This document shows, one piece after another, positions 16,362 through 25,365 of a stretch of 64,000 nt of DNA. Source of the stretch: Vibrio coralliilyticus ATCC BAA-450 (GTDB taxonomy: Bacteria > Pseudomonadota > Gammaproteobacteria > Enterobacterales > Vibrionaceae); the NCBI RefSeq assembly GCF_000176135.1, contig NZ_ACZN01000017.1:124001-188000 (forward strand), in the 5' to 3' direction. Position numbers and translations under genes: made by a program. Numbering within the stretch: position 1 is the first letter of the stretch; each line of letters begins with the position of its first letter. A model generated the notes under the pieces. That model was not told where the DNA came from. It saw only the letters and a list, made by a program, of their open reading frames with translations, and searched no databases.

Positions 16362-18464
16362 CTATTTCTTAACTATTACCGGATAATCTTGTTCAGTAAG
16401 CTCTTTGACAAAACTCGAGCCTGAACCTGTATAAGTTATCCAAACTTTTTTCTTCGCTCGCGTCAGAGCAACATAAAACAGTCGGCGTTCTTCAGCATAA
16501 GGGAACGTATCTTCAGACTGAGTCAAGGCTCCATCAATATGAAGCGCTTTAACCCGCGCAGGAAACTGCCCTTCATCCACAGACAGAACAATAACAAAAT
16601 CCGCTTCTTTGCCTTTACTCGCATGACAAGTCATAAATTCAATCGACAACAAAGCGAACTGTTTCTGCCATTCAGAAAGAAGCTCCGGCTTGTGATAATG
16701 ATTTCTCCCGAGAAGCAATACAGTTTGCGTACTTTTAGCTTTTCGGTTGAGTTCGTCCAATATTTTCTCAACAGTGTTACTCGGTGCCAGCGTTACAGTT
16801 TTCGCCTTCTGCTCTTTGTGGCTTTGCAACACTTTTTCGAGCTGTGCTGGGTTCTGCTGAACAAATTGGTTTGCCACTTCCCCAATCTGATTGTTGAAGC
16901 GGTAGGTCGTATCAAGATGATGGATCGTAGAATGTGGGAAGCGTTCGGCAAATCCTGTCGTCAAATCAACATCCGCGCCTGCAAATTCATAAATAGACTG
17001 CCAGTCGTCCCCCACTGCAAATAGTACACAGTTGCGCTCATCCTTCTGTTGACATAACGCTTCTACCAACGCCAACCGCTGAGGTGAGATGTCCTGATAC
17101 TCATCTATCATGATGTACTTCCAAGGTGCCTTGAACTTACCTTTCATCACGTGCTGTGTCGCTTTAGTGATCATAATATTGAAATCAATGTGGCCTTCCG
17201 ACTTAAGCATATCCAGCCACGCTTGATAACAAGGCCACACCAACGCAAGCTCACTATTCAGGCGAGTATAATCGTTGTGATCCACCAGCCTTTGTTGAAT
17301 TTCTTTTTTCGTGCAGCCCATCGCCGATAGCTGATTCAATTGTTTATTTAGCCAAGCGATCAGCTTAGGGTTTTCAACGTGACTACCAAGCTCATCATCA
17401 CCCGCTAAATAGGCTATTGGCCATTTTTGTAGATGTTTTTGCCAACGTTTGAAAGCGGTAGGTGTCATCCAATGCTTTTTAAGCCAATCTACGCACCATG
17501 CACTTTTTAGGTTGTCATCCAAGGCAATGGGAGAAATAGTGACTGGATCTTTTTCAACCTGATTTAGAATCTTAAGACCAAGTTGGTGGAATGTGTTTAC
17601 TGTCACTTGTTCAGCGCTAAGCCCGATTTTGTTTTCGAGACGTTGTTTCATCTCTTCTGCTGCATCGCGGCCAAAAGCTAACATAAGAATGTCTTCAGCT
17701 TGCGCCAAGTGACTTTGCAACAAATAAGCGACACGTGCTGTTAAAACACTGGTTTTACCTGATCCTGCCCCTGCCAGTACCAAGTTGTTGTCATCGTTAA
17801 GTAAGACAGCTTGTTGTTGAGACAGATTCAATGGCGAAGACTCGATTTGTGAAAAGAGTACTTTCCAGTTTTCTAACTCAGTGACCATCCAACGTTGGTT
17901 TCGTGTAGCCATCACCTCATCGGTGTCATCAATCCAAGGTAAAATCTCAGACATACGATCCGGCATTCGCAAAAGCGCATCTTCAAGCGTCATTTCCATG
18001 GTTAAAAAGTCGCGATTCATCTTTTCAAGCCATGCATTGACCGTAGAATGGGTTAAAAACGCAGGCTGGCGTTCAAAACCACGCACTTCCATTTCCCATT
18101 CAGGTAAAAACTTATTGAGTTGAACACACTGATGGTGGTGCCACTTCTGATAGGAAGCCACCGCTAATCGCGCAAAGTCTCGGCAACGCTCCCATGGTAA
18201 TCCCTGAATTAACCAGGACTGCTGCTTTCCCTCTTCTGGGTGCGCAAAGAATTGCAGACCTCCCCAGAAAAGGCCACGCTTAAGTTTAACTTTGCCGCTC
18301 CAGACATTAAAAGGAATGCGCTCTTCGCTGCCCCGAGAGCTTAATACGAGAAAATCAGATTCTAGAGAAACCTGATGATATTCATTTTGAATAAGATATT
18401 GTGCAGTCTTGTTGGCGATTAGCTGCATTCTTGTTTTGTCCTTGAATTCAATTGCCGACATCAT
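16362..18464 (-). CDS. helD: DNA helicase IV (SF1 UvrD/Rep family)
   Basis: A 700-residue ATP-dependent 3'-5' DNA helicase. The N-terminal 195 residues are the HelD-specific extension. Motif Ia context LNLSQQQAVLL and the Walker A VLAGAGSGKTSVL follow, then motif II IMIDEYQDIS, motif III GDDWQSIYEFAGA, motif V FMTCHASKGKEAD and motif VI RRLFYVALTRAKK. All are intact. The length agrees with E. coli HelD (about 684 aa). MetMet start at 18464/18461. The divergent neighbour yccS also adjoins helD in Enterobacteria, supporting orthology. Confidence 0.93.
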   Translation of the reverse strand: MMSAIEFKDKTRMQLIANKTAQYLIQNEYHQVSLESDFLVLSSRGSEERIPFNVWSGKVKLKRGLFWGGLQFFAHPEEGKQQSWLIQGLPWERCRDFARLAVASYQKWHHHQCVQLNKFLPEWEMEVRGFERQPAFLTHSTVNAWLEKMNRDFLTMEMTLEDALLRMPDRMSEILPWIDDTDEVMATRNQRWMVTELENWKVLFSQIESSPLNLSQQQAVLLNDDNNLVLAGAGSGKTSVLTARVAYLLQSHLAQAEDILMLAFGRDAAEEMKQRLENKIGLSAEQVTVNTFHQLGLKILNQVEKDPVTISPIALDDNLKSAWCVDWLKKHWMTPTAFKRWQKHLQKWPIAYLAGDDELGSHVENPKLIAWLNKQLNQLSAMGCTKKEIQQRLVDHNDYTRLNSELALVWPCYQAWLDMLKSEGHIDFNIMITKATQHVMKGKFKAPWKYIMIDEYQDISPQRLALVEALCQQKDERNCVLFAVGDDWQSIYEFAGADVDLTTGFAERFPHSTIHHLDTTYRFNNQIGEVANQFVQQNPAQLEKVLQSHKEQKAKTVTLAPSNTVEKILDELNRKAKSTQTVLLLGRNHYHKPELLSEWQKQFALLSIEFMTCHASKGKEADFVIVLSVDEGQFPARVKALHIDGALTQSEDTFPYAEERRLFYVALTRAKKKVWITYTGSGSSFVKELTEQDYPVIVKK

Positions 18465-18628
18465 AACTCAACCGGATTGAAGAATGAAAAGATCCTGTCA
18501 ATATCTACTGCTAAGCTCACGGTGTAGAAAAGGTAATCAAACAGACTTGTTTCTTTATCTGTATCAGAAGTTTACCATTGACTATTAGGTACAATAGTCA
18601 GTATCAAGCAACTCTAAGAATCGATAAC

Positions 18629-20809
18629 GTGCAATTTTTCAGTCAGCTCCGCCTTTTTTGGGTAAACAAGACCATTAACTACAGCCTGCTCATTCTGGTG
18701 ACTCTATTGGGTGTCGTCATTCCTAGCTGGTACTACCCTATTGATGCCTACATCATCCCGCTTATTTTAGGCGTGATCGCAGCAGCACTGGCTGAAAGCG
18801 ATGACAATTTCACAGGCCGACTCAAATCTATTGTATTGACGCTGGCTTGTTTCGCTATTGCATCGTTTTCTATCGAATTGCTGTTTGAAACTCCCATTCT
18901 ATTCGCAGCCGGATTATTTGCGTCTACTTTTGGTTTTATCATGCTAGGAGCAATAGGCCCTAGATACGCCAGTATCGCGTTTGGGTCGCTGCTTATCGCC
19001 ATATACACAATGTTAGGCGCTCATGAAAGCACCAACATATGGCTACAGCCCATAATGTTACTTTCAGGCGCGGCGTGGTATTTCTTTATGTCGATTGTTT
19101 GGTCAGCGTTATGGCCTATGCAGCCCGTTCAACAAAGCCTAGCAACCGTTTTTCTTCAGTTAGCTAACTACCTCGAATCTAGAAGCCAGTTATTCCACCC
19201 TGTTACCAATCTAGAGCCCCAGCCTTTCCGGATTAAAGAAGCAACACTCAACGCAGCCACGGTTACAGCATTAAACCTGTGTAAAGCCACATTGCTCAGC
19301 CGTTCAAAACGAGGTCATGTGGATGGCGCAAGCGACCGATTTCTCAATATTTACTTCCTCGCTCAAGATATTCACGAAAGAGTCAGCTCCAGCCACTACC
19401 GTTATCAGGAGTTAGCTGAGCACTTTGGTCGTTCGGACGTTTTATTCAGGTTTAAACATTTACTGGAAACCCAAGCTCAAGCGTGTCGAAACATCGCTCA
19501 GGCCATTCGGTTAGGGAAAGAGTATCAACACAGCGAGGACTCCGTCGTTGCATTAGATGAGTTAATGAGCTCGCTTACTCATCTACAGGAACAAAATAAT
19601 CCCCAGTGGAAATCCCTTCTTAACCAACTCAATTACCTGTTCAATAACCTTGCGACAGTAGAAAAGCAACTCAGTAACATCAGTAACCCCGACGCCAGTG
19701 CATTGGAAGAGGATGTACTTGATGATACAGAGGCTCATACACTTAATGCGATGTGGCTACGTATCACATCCAATCTAAACAAAGATTCGATGTTGTTTCG
19801 TCACGCAATCCGGATGTCTATCGCTCTGACCGCTGGCTATGGAATCATTCAGGCTTTCGGTATCGAAAGAGGCTATTGGATCCTACTGACGACCTTGTTC
19901 GTCTGTCAGCCTAACTACAGTGCTACACGACAGAAGCTAGTCGCTAGAGTATTGGGCACCATTGCGGGCTTATTGATTGGTGTACCGTTATTAACGTTTT
20001 TCCCTTCTCAAGAGAGCCAACTGGTCTTTATTGTCGTATCCGGTGTTGCCTTCTTTGCTTTCCGCTTGGCAAATTACGGTTACGCTACAGGCTTTATCAC
20101 TGTATTGGTTTTATTCTGTTTTCACCAACTTGGAGAAGGCTATGCCGTCGTTCTACCACGCTTAGCCGATACGATTATTGGCTGCGCTTTAGCAGTAGTT
20201 GCCGTCGCTCTAATTTTGCCAGATTGGCAGTCAAAACGACTCCACACTGTGATGGCAGATACAATTCAAGCAAATCGAAGCTACCTTGCACAGATCATTG
20301 GTCAATACCGGATAGGTAAGAAAGACAGTCTCACCTATCGAATCGCGCGGCGAAGTGCCCATAACCATGACGCTAATCTGACTAACGCGATCAGTTCCAT
20401 GCTCGCTGAGCCAGGTCGGTATCGTTCAGCGGTAGATGAGAGCTTTCGTTTCTTAACCTTAAGCCACGCGCTACTCAGTTACATCTCTGCGTTAGGTGCT
20501 CATAGAACGAGAATTAACGACGAGGACACGCATAAGCTCGTACTCGATGCGCATCGGGTTATCCACCACCATTTGGACATTTTGTTTAATCAGTTGAACG
20601 ACCATTGTGATACCTGCGATACCAGTGACATCGATGATCCAGCAATGGAGGCAAGGTTGGCTGAATGGCGTGAAGAAGATGACAATTCCGTTAAAATGGT
20701 CTTACAGCAGTTGTACCTTATATACAGAATGCTGCCTGAATTACACTCATTAGCAAGCAAGTTCGCAGTGCGCGTAAATCAATCAGATACTATCGATAAA
20801 AAGCACTAA
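18629..20809 (+). CDS. yccS: YccS-family inner-membrane protein (putative FUSC-type transporter)
   Basis: About 726 aa. Two blocks of membrane helices (residues about 15-145 and 385-510) flank and precede cytosolic domains, the duplicated FUSC layout of YccS/YhfK. ESDDNFTGRLKSI, YASIAFGSLLIAIYTMLGAHES and RGYWILLTTLFVCQPNYSAT are characteristic. The substrate is unknown. I prefer the GTG at 18629 (MQFFSQLRLFW) because E. coli YccS begins only a few residues before the first helix. The open frame extends to a TTG at 18578 that overlaps promoter-like sequence (TTGACT). No good ribosome site is visible for either. Divergent from helD. Confidence 0.87.
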   Translation: MQFFSQLRLFWVNKTINYSLLILVTLLGVVIPSWYYPIDAYIIPLILGVIAAALAESDDNFTGRLKSIVLTLACFAIASFSIELLFETPILFAAGLFASTFGFIMLGAIGPRYASIAFGSLLIAIYTMLGAHESTNIWLQPIMLLSGAAWYFFMSIVWSALWPMQPVQQSLATVFLQLANYLESRSQLFHPVTNLEPQPFRIKEATLNAATVTALNLCKATLLSRSKRGHVDGASDRFLNIYFLAQDIHERVSSSHYRYQELAEHFGRSDVLFRFKHLLETQAQACRNIAQAIRLGKEYQHSEDSVVALDELMSSLTHLQEQNNPQWKSLLNQLNYLFNNLATVEKQLSNISNPDASALEEDVLDDTEAHTLNAMWLRITSNLNKDSMLFRHAIRMSIALTAGYGIIQAFGIERGYWILLTTLFVCQPNYSATRQKLVARVLGTIAGLLIGVPLLTFFPSQESQLVFIVVSGVAFFAFRLANYGYATGFITVLVLFCFHQLGEGYAVVLPRLADTIIGCALAVVAVALILPDWQSKRLHTVMADTIQANRSYLAQIIGQYRIGKKDSLTYRIARRSAHNHDANLTNAISSMLAEPGRYRSAVDESFRFLTLSHALLSYISALGAHRTRINDEDTHKLVLDAHRVIHHHLDILFNQLNDHCDTCDTSDIDDPAMEARLAEWREEDDNSVKMVLQQLYLIYRMLPELHSLASKFAVRVNQSDTIDKKH

Positions 20810-20910
20810 TTGTAAGGGGCCGCGTTGCGGTCTCCTTCACCTTTCTCTAACACTACCTGACATTATCCGGACAAAACTTCACCTCTATTCCATAAACTGG
20901 AGTCAGATAA

Positions 20911-20928
20911 TTCTTACGGGAGTAAGAA
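20911..20928 (+). promoter_or_regulatory. Small hairpin presenting a Shine-Dalgarno in its loop
   Basis: TTCTTAC / GTAAGAA is a perfect 7-bp stem around the loop GGGA. The loop and following G form the GGGAG ribosome site for the ATG at 20930. It could modulate initiation at 20930 versus 20993. Confidence 0.45.
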
Positions 20929-20929
20929 G

Positions 20930-21154
20930 ATGAAAGGAAACATCTCTTGCTTTTCGAACCAGAAAACTGGATTGATTCGGAGGCAGCCTAATATGAACCC
21001 TAAACAGTTTGAACTGTTCAAAGAACAGATAAAAAATTTAAGCCCTCAGCAATTGCGTGCACTAAAGGGCGAGATAACAGAAACACTAGAAGGCTCACGA
21101 CCTGTTTTGGTAACGGATGAAGAGCAGAAGCTCATCTCTAGCTTGTTTTCTTAG
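20930..21154 (+). CDS. Small hypothetical protein (74 aa, or 53 aa from an internal start)
   Basis: I do not recognise this gene. Two starts have good ribosome sites: ATG 20930 (GGGAG, seven bases) and ATG 20993 (CGGAGG, nine bases). The second gives a clean 53-residue helical protein, MNPKQFELFKEQIKNLSPQ..., ending DEEQKLISSLFS. The LSPQQLRALKGEI stretch faintly recalls N-terminal helices of some IS1595-type transposases, but no catalytic domain follows. No signal peptide or membrane segment. The next small gene starts 56 bp downstream. Confidence 0.5.
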   Translation: MKGNISCFSNQKTGLIRRQPNMNPKQFELFKEQIKNLSPQQLRALKGEITETLEGSRPVLVTDEEQKLISSLFS

Positions 21155-21210
21155 CACAACTTGCTGAAAACGCAAACACACCTTAAGCTTAAGTTATACA
21201 GGGGGTGTCC

Positions 21211-21489
21211 ATGTCAGTTTCCTCAGTTCAGCCAGGTTATCAACTGATCGAACAGTCATCAAAAATGGCTGACGAAGCTGCGCGTGAGATCAATCAAGTC
21301 CACAAACCCAACCCTATTCAAAAAGACGAATCCTATGAGTTCAATAAAGTTGAATTCAAACAACCAGAACCCTCCGACATCGAACCCATGATCAAACTGA
21401 CTCAAGCCGAGCAATACAGTCGCATTGGGACAAATATGCTACAACGTGATCAAGAAATGATTGGTACGTTACTCGACGTACACGTGTAG
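21211..21489 (+). CDS. Small hypothetical protein with flagellar-rod-like helical ends
   Basis: About 92 aa, unassigned. The ATG at 21211 follows AGGGGG; an in-frame GTG at 21205 is less likely. The N-terminal helix (LIEQSSKMADEAAREINQ) and the C-terminal helix (MIKLTQAEQYSRIGTNMLQR then LLDVHV) have the spacing seen at the two ends of flagellar rod/hook proteins, with a proline/charged linker between. That resemblance is my inference from pattern only. It could be a small coiled-coil protein with no flagellar role. It lies between another small gene and the HMG-CoA reductase. Confidence 0.6.
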   Translation: MSVSSVQPGYQLIEQSSKMADEAAREINQVHKPNPIQKDESYEFNKVEFKQPEPSDIEPMIKLTQAEQYSRIGTNMLQRDQEMIGTLLDVHV

Positions 21490-21564
21490 CTGGAAATTTG
21501 TACCAATAGGTAAACAAGATATTGTCTTCCCGTTCAGAGTCGTTAGAATCCACTGATAATTTTA

Positions 21565-22839
21565 ATGTCTGTTTTCGCTATGCCCAAACTAAACTTGTCT
21601 CACCATGACAATAATCCAGTCTTCAATCAAGGGCCACAATCCGAACAACTTGAACAACTAATGAGCCCCCATTTTGAGAGGCCCGCTTTGCGGTTAACAC
21701 CAAACCCTTATATCTCTGAGAAAAATTTGGCTAAACGTTGGGATAAGCTCAGTCCGTTGACTGATCGTGACGCGCTGCTCGACCCAGTAACCGAGCAACA
21801 AGCTGAGCTCTACAATAAGAACATCGAACACTTTATCGGTACAGTGAAACTACCCGTTGGCCTTGCTGGCCCTTTACGAGTCAATGGCTTGCATGCTAAT
21901 GGCGATTATTTTGTCCCACTCGCGACAACCGAAGCTGCGCTAGTCGCCTCCTATAACCGTGGCTCACAATTGATCACGGCAGCGGGAGGAGCTAGCGCGA
22001 TGCTCTTAAACGAAGGAGTCACCCGAACTCCCGTGTTTGAGTTTCAGCACTTAGCAGACGCTGGTCAGTTCGTAGCATGGGTCGTCACTCAGTATGACCA
22101 TTTCAAACAAGTGGCGGAATCAACCACCTCGCATGGTCAGTTGCACGACATTAACATCAATATTGAAGGTAACCATGCCTATCTAATTTTTGAGTTTCAT
22201 ACTGGTGACGCTTCTGGCCAGAACATGGTGACAATCGCAACCAATGAAGTCTTCAATTACATATTGGATCACTCCCCTATCTCGCCTCAAGATGCCTTCC
22301 TTGATGGCAACCTCTCTGGTGACAAGAAGCCAAATGCGCACACCCTACGTCATGTTCGTGGTAAAAAAGTGACCGCAGAAATTCAACTAACCAGAGAACT
22401 GGTCGAAAAGTACTTGCATACCACACCCGAGCAAATGGTTAAGTTCGGTCAGATGACCACAACAGGCGCCGCTTTGAGTGGTTCTATTGGTGTAAATGCT
22501 CATTATGCGAATGCACTTGCTGCACTATATATTGCCTGTGGTCAGGATGCTGCGTGTGTATCTGAGTCGGCAATCGGCATTACTCGCATGGAGTTGAACA
22601 AACAAGGTGGGTTATATGCGTGTGTCACTCTTCCAAACTTGATGGTTGGAACCGTGGGTGGAGGAACACATTTGCCTAGCCAAAAAGCCTGTCTGGAGCT
22701 GATGGGGCTGTTAGGTACAGGAAAAGCAAAAGCCCTTGCGGAAGTCGCTGCAGTGCTATGTCTCGCAGGTGAACTTTCAATTGTTGGCGCATTTTGCGCC
22801 GGACACTTTTCACGAGCTCATCAAAAGCTTGCAAGATAG
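21565..22839 (+). CDS. Hydroxymethylglutaryl-CoA reductase (NADPH, class I-like)
   Basis: Reduces HMG-CoA to mevalonate. At 424 aa it is the catalytic part without membrane anchors. The catalytic set is recognisable: E123 in ATTEAALVAS, a Lys at 254-255 in SGDKKPNA, D328 in ACGQDAA and H414 in CAGHFSRAHQ. The dimer/substrate motif KLPVGLAGPL and the cofactor motif GDASGQNMVTIATN are present, with GTVGGGTHLPSQ near the end. No other mevalonate-pathway gene is in the window. Vibrios make isoprenoids by the MEP route, so its role here is unclear and lateral acquisition is plausible. No obvious Shine-Dalgarno; ATG 21580 is an alternative. A terminator follows. Confidence 0.9.
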   Translation: MSVFAMPKLNLSHHDNNPVFNQGPQSEQLEQLMSPHFERPALRLTPNPYISEKNLAKRWDKLSPLTDRDALLDPVTEQQAELYNKNIEHFIGTVKLPVGLAGPLRVNGLHANGDYFVPLATTEAALVASYNRGSQLITAAGGASAMLLNEGVTRTPVFEFQHLADAGQFVAWVVTQYDHFKQVAESTTSHGQLHDININIEGNHAYLIFEFHTGDASGQNMVTIATNEVFNYILDHSPISPQDAFLDGNLSGDKKPNAHTLRHVRGKKVTAEIQLTRELVEKYLHTTPEQMVKFGQMTTTGAALSGSIGVNAHYANALAALYIACGQDAACVSESAIGITRMELNKQGGLYACVTLPNLMVGTVGGGTHLPSQKACLELMGLLGTGKAKALAEVAAVLCLAGELSIVGAFCAGHFSRAHQKLAR

Positions 22840-22867
22840 CACCTAGTTCACTCTTTCGTTAATTAAG

Positions 22868-22894
22868 GCCCTCGATAAATCGAGGGCTTTTTTT
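22868..22894 (+). terminator. Rho-independent terminator after the HMG-CoA reductase gene
   Basis: GCCCTCGAT / ATCGAGGGC with an AA loop, followed by seven T. Confidence 0.92.
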
Positions 22895-22958
22895 GTTCCT
22901 TAATTTTCTTTTAACCCAAAAAAACACTCGATTAACTTTCGAATCACACTCATTAGAA

Positions 22959-23008
22959 TGATCTAGATCATATTTAGTGAGGTAAAATCTAACATCTGTG
23001 ATTATAAT
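22959..23008 (+). promoter_or_regulatory. glpD promoter with an FNR-like palindrome
   Basis: TATAAT at 23003-23008 is an exact -10 hexamer with a poor -35. TGATCTAGATCA (22959-22970) matches the FNR core TGAT-N4-ATCA and would sit near -50. Repression or modulation of the aerobic dehydrogenase by FNR is an inference; the T of the full TTGAT half-site is replaced by A. Confidence 0.5.
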
Positions 23009-23031
23009 GTGGTTATATTGCTCAAAACAAA

Positions 23032-23045
23032 TGCTCGTTCGAACA
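23032..23045. promoter_or_regulatory. GlpR-like operator upstream of glpD
   Basis: TGCTCGTTCGAACA fits TGNNCGTTCGNNCA, a pattern shared with the glpF and (less exactly) glpA upstream regions in this window. It lies between the -10 element and the glpD start, a position suited to repression. The half-site CGAACAT equals that of the E. coli GlpR operator. Confidence 0.6.
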
Positions 23046-23060
23046 TTAGGAATCAAAAAG

Positions 23061-24593
23061 ATGACCGTTAGTTACTTAAAAGAACAAAAAGAACAAGAAT
23101 TGCTGGACTTAATAGTTGTCGGAGGTGGCATTAATGGTGCCGGTATCGCAGTGGACGCAGCAGGTCGAGGCTTAAAAGTCGGCCTCTATGAAGCACAAGA
23201 TTTTGCTGGCGCAACCTCTTCTGCCAGTTCAAAATTGATTCATGGTGGACTTCGATATTTAGAACATTATGAATTCCGCTTGGTAGGTGAAGCTTTAGCA
23301 GAACGTGAAGTTTTACTCGCTAAAGCACCACACATCGCTTTTCCCATGCGTTTTAGGTTGCCTCACCGACCATTTCTTCGCCCTGCTTGGATGATCAGAG
23401 CAGGTTTGTTCCTATATGATCATTTGGGAAAACGAACCTCTCTGCCTAGCAGTAAGAAGATTAAGCTAGATAATGAGAATGTTACCTTACCTGAACTGAA
23501 CGTTGGCTTTGAATACTCAGATTGTTGGGTCGATGATGCGCGATTAGTTGTCCTTAACGTCATCCAAGCTCAAGAACTAGGTGCCGAGGTCAGTAACTAT
23601 TGTAAAGTCACTAAGGCTCAGCGTATTGAGGGCATCTGGCACGTAGAGCTATACGATCAACGTACATGTAAAACGTTTTTCAGGAAAGCGAAAGCGCTCG
23701 TAAACGCAACGGGGCCATGGGTAAAAGAATTCCTGACCGAGAACACTAAACTGCCTTCCCCTTACGGTATTCGATTGATCAAAGGCTCTCATATCATCGT
23801 TCGAAAAATTCATGATGAAGAGCAGGCTTACATCATGCAAAATGAAGATAACCGTATTGTGTTTGTCATTCCTTACCTCGGTAAGTTCTCGATGATCGGA
23901 ACTACAGATGTCGAATACAAAGGTGACCCTCGTAAAGTCGCGATTAGTGAAGAAGAGAAACAATATCTGATCGATGTGACGAATCAGCACTTCCGCAAAC
24001 AAATCACGATCGATGATGTTGTTGCTGATTTTAGTGGCGTGAGGCCACTTTGTGATGATGAGTCAGATTCACCACAGGCGATTACTCGAGATTACACACT
24101 CTCACTGGATCATAAAGATGGAGAAGCACCTTTACTTTCCATCTTTGGCGGTAAATTAACAACTTACAGAAAGCTATCTGAATCTGCGATGCAGCATCTT
24201 TCTCCATACTTCAACTTGAAAGAGTCTTGGACAAAGAACGCCCCACTTCCTGGTGGCGAAGACTTCACATGGGAAAAGATGGAAGCTCAATTGGCGAAGC
24301 AAGTTCCGTTTATAGACAATGAAACACGCTTACGCTGGCTAAGAGCTTACGGCAGCCGCGTTGAACAGCTTCTAGAAGGGGTGACCACAGAGCAGGATCT
24401 TGGTATCAAGTTCTCTGCAGGAATCTATCAAAAAGAAATCGACTATCTGGTAAAGCATGAGCTTGGCACCAACGCTGAAGATGTCTTAAAGCGCCGAAGC
24501 AAACTTCACCTATTATGCGACCAAGAATGCTATCAAGCTATTGAGAGCTACCTTGATGGAACTGAATACAGTATCCACGAACAATGCGCATAA
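23061..24593 (+). CDS. glpD: Aerobic glycerol-3-phosphate dehydrogenase (FAD)
   Basis: Membrane-associated flavoprotein oxidising sn-glycerol 3-phosphate to dihydroxyacetone phosphate and passing electrons to quinone. About 510 aa. The FAD turn LIVVGGGINGAGIAVDAAGRG, the signature FAGATSSASSKLIHGGLRYLE and IGTTDVEY / FGGKLTTYRKL match GlpD. I place the start at the ATG at 23061 (MTVSYLKEQK), ten bases after AGGA; the open frame extends to 22998 but that would cross the GlpR-like operator. Monocistronic, bounded by terminators. It complements glpABC, which handles the same substrate without oxygen. Confidence 0.95.
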   Translation: MTVSYLKEQKEQELLDLIVVGGGINGAGIAVDAAGRGLKVGLYEAQDFAGATSSASSKLIHGGLRYLEHYEFRLVGEALAEREVLLAKAPHIAFPMRFRLPHRPFLRPAWMIRAGLFLYDHLGKRTSLPSSKKIKLDNENVTLPELNVGFEYSDCWVDDARLVVLNVIQAQELGAEVSNYCKVTKAQRIEGIWHVELYDQRTCKTFFRKAKALVNATGPWVKEFLTENTKLPSPYGIRLIKGSHIIVRKIHDEEQAYIMQNEDNRIVFVIPYLGKFSMIGTTDVEYKGDPRKVAISEEEKQYLIDVTNQHFRKQITIDDVVADFSGVRPLCDDESDSPQAITRDYTLSLDHKDGEAPLLSIFGGKLTTYRKLSESAMQHLSPYFNLKESWTKNAPLPGGEDFTWEKMEAQLAKQVPFIDNETRLRWLRAYGSRVEQLLEGVTTEQDLGIKFSAGIYQKEIDYLVKHELGTNAEDVLKRRSKLHLLCDQECYQAIESYLDGTEYSIHEQCA

Positions 24594-24598
24594 CAAAC

Positions 24599-24620
24599 TG
24601 GGGGCTAAGCCCCCATTTTT
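24599..24620 (+). terminator. Rho-independent terminator of glpD
   Basis: TGGGGGC TAA GCCCCCA followed by five T. Confidence 0.9.
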
Positions 24621-24699
24621 AGTTTCAGAAGTTACACTTGTTTATGAAGGGAGTATATTTAAAAAGATATCGTTCAAATAATAATAAGATGTTTTGACC

Positions 24700-25365
24700 A
24701 TGCCCTCTGTGAATGATGCTGCTACTGAACTTGTTAAATTACTTATTCCCGGAATGCGACTCTCTGCAACCATTGAGTTTGGCCCTGCCGATCAGTACCC
24801 GTTTAACACCCACTATGTTGGCTGTAAAACTAATCAATTTCTCATCATTGATTTACCTCAGAAAGCAAAAGAATCGCTTGTCATGAGAAAACTAAACAAT
24901 GCGGTAGTAGTGGTAAGGGGAATAACGAATACCAAACTCGGTCATATCGTTGCCTTTAAGACCTCTGTCATTTCTCAAATCAGTTCACCTGGACATCTGA
25001 TTTTCCTTCGCATGCCTCAGCACTTCGCTTCTAAACCTATACGCGAGCATGAAAGGTATGCTTTGGACATTCCTATTGAGGTCAAATCAAACACCATCAG
25101 TTATAAAGCTGCTATGGTCGATTTTTCAGTTTCTGGATGCGCATTTTTTATTTCAGGTGAGTGTGAATTAACGAAAAGCAGCAATATAGAGTTGGACACA
25201 CCGCTAAATGAGCTAATCCCAGAACGCCTTAAATATACTATTGTCGGGATTCAGAAAGAAAAGAAAGGCCATCGCTTTGGCATAAAGTTCAGTGAGGAAA
25301 TTGAAATGTCTGATGAATTGAAGCAAGAGTTGCTAGAGCAATCTGCGCTATCAACACTCTTCTAG
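24700..25365 (+). CDS. PilZ-domain protein with N-terminal YcgR-like region
   Basis: About 221 aa. The N-terminal 110 residues form the beta-rich flagellar-brake (YcgR-N) type domain. The C-terminal PilZ domain carries the c-di-GMP ligands: REHERYALDI (RxxxR) and VDFSVSGCAF (DxSxxG). It is therefore a c-di-GMP receptor, probably acting on motility or surface behaviour, though the target is not visible. The ATG at 24700 is preceded by an in-frame TTG at 24694. Its last 15 bp overlap, tail to tail, with the 3' end of luxQ. Confidence 0.87.
   Translation: MPSVNDAATELVKLLIPGMRLSATIEFGPADQYPFNTHYVGCKTNQFLIIDLPQKAKESLVMRKLNNAVVVVRGITNTKLGHIVAFKTSVISQISSPGHLIFLRMPQHFASKPIREHERYALDIPIEVKSNTISYKAAMVDFSVSGCAFFISGECELTKSSNIELDTPLNELIPERLKYTIVGIQKEKKGHRFGIKFSEEIEMSDELKQELLEQSALSTLF

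Noticed and set aside
18578..18628. TTG start of yccS at 18578
   Set aside because: The TTG is part of promoter-like sequence (TTGACT) and adds 17 residues not found in the E. coli protein; the GTG at 18629 fits better. Not proven.
20993..21154. Transposase remnant
   Set aside because: Only a faint likeness of one helix; no catalytic domain, terminal repeats or target duplication is visible.
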